A stretch of 64,000 nt of DNA from Prochlorococcus marinus XMU1404. GTDB lineage: Bacteria; Cyanobacteriota; Cyanobacteriia; PCC-6307; Cyanobiaceae. Shown here piece by piece: positions 62,670-64,000 of this stretch. The notes under the pieces are model-generated. The model made no database searches, was not told the origin of the DNA, and saw nothing but the letters and a program-made list of their open reading frames with translations. Position 1 is the first letter of the stretch. Each line of letters opens with the position of its first letter. Location: contig NZ_JAAORE010000001.1 in the NCBI RefSeq assembly GCF_017696175.1, forward strand, positions 62,001-126,000, in the 5' to 3' direction. The translations under genes and the position numbers were made by a program.

Positions 62670-63452
62670 ATGAAAATTTCAATCCTTTTAATTGAAGATG
62701 ATCGTGATATGCGTGATTTGGTTGCTAGGCATTTAGAACATTCTGGTTTTGATGTACAAAGAGCCGAAGATGGTATTAAAGGACAAGCACTAGCTCTTCA
62801 ATACTCACCAGATTTAATACTCTTAGATTTAATGTTGCCAAGCGTTGACGGATTAACTTTATGCCAGAGACTTAGAAGAGATGAAAGAACGTCAAATATC
62901 CCAATTTTGATGATTACCGCATTAGGTGGCCTTAAAGATAAAGTGACTGGATTTAATTCTGGAGCAGACGATTACATTACAAAGCCATTCGATCTAGAAG
63001 AATTACATGTACGCATAAAAGCATTATTAAGAAGAACAAATAGAGCACAATTGAATTCTAGTAACCAGCAAGAAATATTAAATTACGGTCCTTTAACTCT
63101 TGTGCCGGAAAGATTTGAAGCTATTTGGTTTGAATCTCCTGTTAGATTAACGCATCTTGAATTTGAATTGCTTCACTGTCTTTTGCAGAGGCATGGTCAA
63201 ACTGTATCGCCAGCATTAATTCTTAAAGAAGTATGGGGATACGAACCTGATGATGACATTGAGACAATAAGAGTGCATATCAGACATTTACGCACTAAAT
63301 TAGAACCTGATCCACGTAAGCCCATATATATAAAAACTGTATATGGTGCAGGATACTGTCTTGAGTTACCAATTGGTTCTCAAGTTGAAACTGCTAGGCA
63401 AGAGTTTCTTCAAGCAAGAAATTCAGATTTGATAAATTCTACAGTAGATTAG
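62670..63452 (+). CDS. rpaA: OmpR-family response regulator RpaA
   Basis: A protein of 260 aa. The receiver domain has the acidic pair Glu9/Asp10, phospho-acceptor Asp53 and Lys105. The winged helix has [20 protein letters not shown] and [20 protein letters not shown], almost invariant in cyanobacterial RpaA. It is the output regulator of the circadian clock through SasA. It overlaps the holB stop by 4 nt; the gene neighbourhood rpaA-holB is typical. Confidence 0.95.
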   Translation: MKISILLIEDDRDMRDLVARHLEHSGFDVQRAEDGIKGQALALQYSPDLILLDLMLPSVDGLTLCQRLRRDERTSNIPILMITALGGLKDKVTGFNSGADDYITKPFDLEELHVRIKALLRRTNRAQLNSSNQQEILNYGPLTLVPERFEAIWFESPVRLTHLEFELLHCLLQRHGQTVSPALILKEVWGYEPDDDIETIRVHIRHLRTKLEPDPRKPIYIKTVYGAGYCLELPIGSQVETARQEFLQARNSDLINSTVD

Positions 63453-64000
63453 TCTTGTATATCTTTCATTGCAATTTTTAAAAAAGTCATTTCCCATGAC
63501 AACCTCGGTTGAATGTTTTTATTTAAGTTAAATTTTAAATTTTCAAGTTTTTTAACTAAACCAATATCTTTTGTCTTTCTCCACCAGATAATTTGAATTA
63601 AATTGACCAAACAAATCTGTTGATAAATTTCTAATTTTTCGGATATTAATTTAGATACTTCAAATATCTCCAAACTACTTTTTATTGGTTTATCTAATTT
63701 AGATATAATTTCATCTGAAAAATTATTCAAAATTTCAATATTTTTCAATAATTGATTTGGAGATCCATTTGCAGAAATTATTAAATCTTCATATTTTAAT
63801 TTTGTATTAATTTTTGATTTAGAAGTATCTAAATAATCTTCCAAAATAAACTTTATTTGTTTACTAGAAAATGATCGAAATCTGACTATTTGACATCTTG
63901 AAATAATAGTATCTAAGAGAAGGTTTAATTTAGATGTTAGTAAAATAAAAATTCCATTACTGGGTTCTTCTAAGGTTTTTAAAAGGCAATTAGAGGCTGC
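63449..64000 (-). CDS. holB: DNA polymerase III delta' subunit, C-terminal part (5' end outside window)
   Basis: The frame is open to the right edge of the window. It begins [20 protein letters not shown], the hallmark clamp-loader segment following sensor 1. [20 protein letters not shown] includes the SRC motif. The remainder is the helical C-terminal collar. Delta' is the structural stator of the clamp loader. The N-terminal half lies beyond the window. Confidence 0.93.
   Translation of the reverse strand, partial: AASNCLLKTLEEPSNGIFILLTSKLNLLLDTIISRCQIVRFRSFSSKQIKFILEDYLDTSKSKINTKLKYEDLIISANGSPNQLLKNIEILNNFSDEIISKLDKPIKSSLEIFEVSKLISEKLEIYQQICLVNLIQIIWWRKTKDIGLVKKLENLKFNLNKNIQPRLSWEMTFLKIAMKDIQD

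Overview
The window is one contiguous stretch of a very compact, AT-rich cyanobacterial chromosome. Genes for photosystem II PsbX, single-helix high-light-inducible proteins, NdhO, a PetL-like b6f subunit, zeta-carotene desaturase, Ycf66 and RpaA establish a cyanobacterium. The small genes, the low G+C by eye, frequent GTG/TTG starts and very short spacers point to a high-light-adapted Prochlorococcus. The assignment rests on recognised protein families and gene order, not on a database search.

Layout, left to right. 0-4.6 kb: 3' half of smc, a PRC-barrel protein, a LpxB-like glycosyltransferase and tRNA-Leu. 4.6-11.2 kb: accC, a YggT protein, psbX, ycf66, an hli gene, an SbmA/BacA-type ABC transporter, a HIT protein and peptide deformylase. 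11.2-18.3 kb: an S9 peptidase and the sufBCDS operon, facing an unknown gene rather than sufR. 18.6-25.4 kb: a DUF4912 protein, a 56-aa membrane protein, pgm, rarA, phosphopantetheinyl transferase, PrxQ, pantothenate kinase and cysH. 25.5-30.7 kb: a co-directional set of NDH-2-like flavoprotein, DASS transporter, KtrB and KtrA. 30.7-36.4 kb: a pocket of small genes (ribbon-helix-helix regulator, Nif11-like peptide, 58-aa membrane protein, twin-CX3C protein, 48-aa HLIP) around an ABC-F ATPase and HtrA. 36.4-44.6 kb: BrkB-type protein, inositol-phosphatase family, TolC, a cyanobacterial radical-SAM/PDZ protein, DUF3120, nadB and VKOR-thioredoxin. 44.7-51.7 kb: rimO, PetL-like ORF, DUF4346, a tandem PTPS coupled to a RibD-C reductase, aroK, a CRR7-like protein and GST. 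51.7-60.4 kb: ycf33-like, rbfA, hemD, SRPBCC, crtQ, IscA-type protein, TPR protein, second LpxB-like protein, epimerase, ndhO, J-domain protein and cysK. 60.5-64 kb: UPF0367, a lone ABC ATPase, tRNA-Asn, a non-coding stretch with a 35-bp direct repeat, rpaA and the end of holB.

Functionally this is mostly core genome: Fe-S assembly (SufBCDS plus an IscA-type carrier), sulfate assimilation (CysH, CysK), cofactor synthesis (NadB, CoaX, HemD, PTPS), lipid and carotenoid synthesis (AccC, CrtQ), photosynthetic electron transport and circadian output (RpaA). I saw no transposase, integrase, phage gene, CRISPR array or rRNA, and no clear pseudogene. The least explained material is the small-protein pocket at 30.7-33.9 kb, the PetL-like ORF near 46.1 kb, the asymmetric tandem PTPS at 48.5-49.4 kb, and the repeat-bearing gap after tRNA-Asn.
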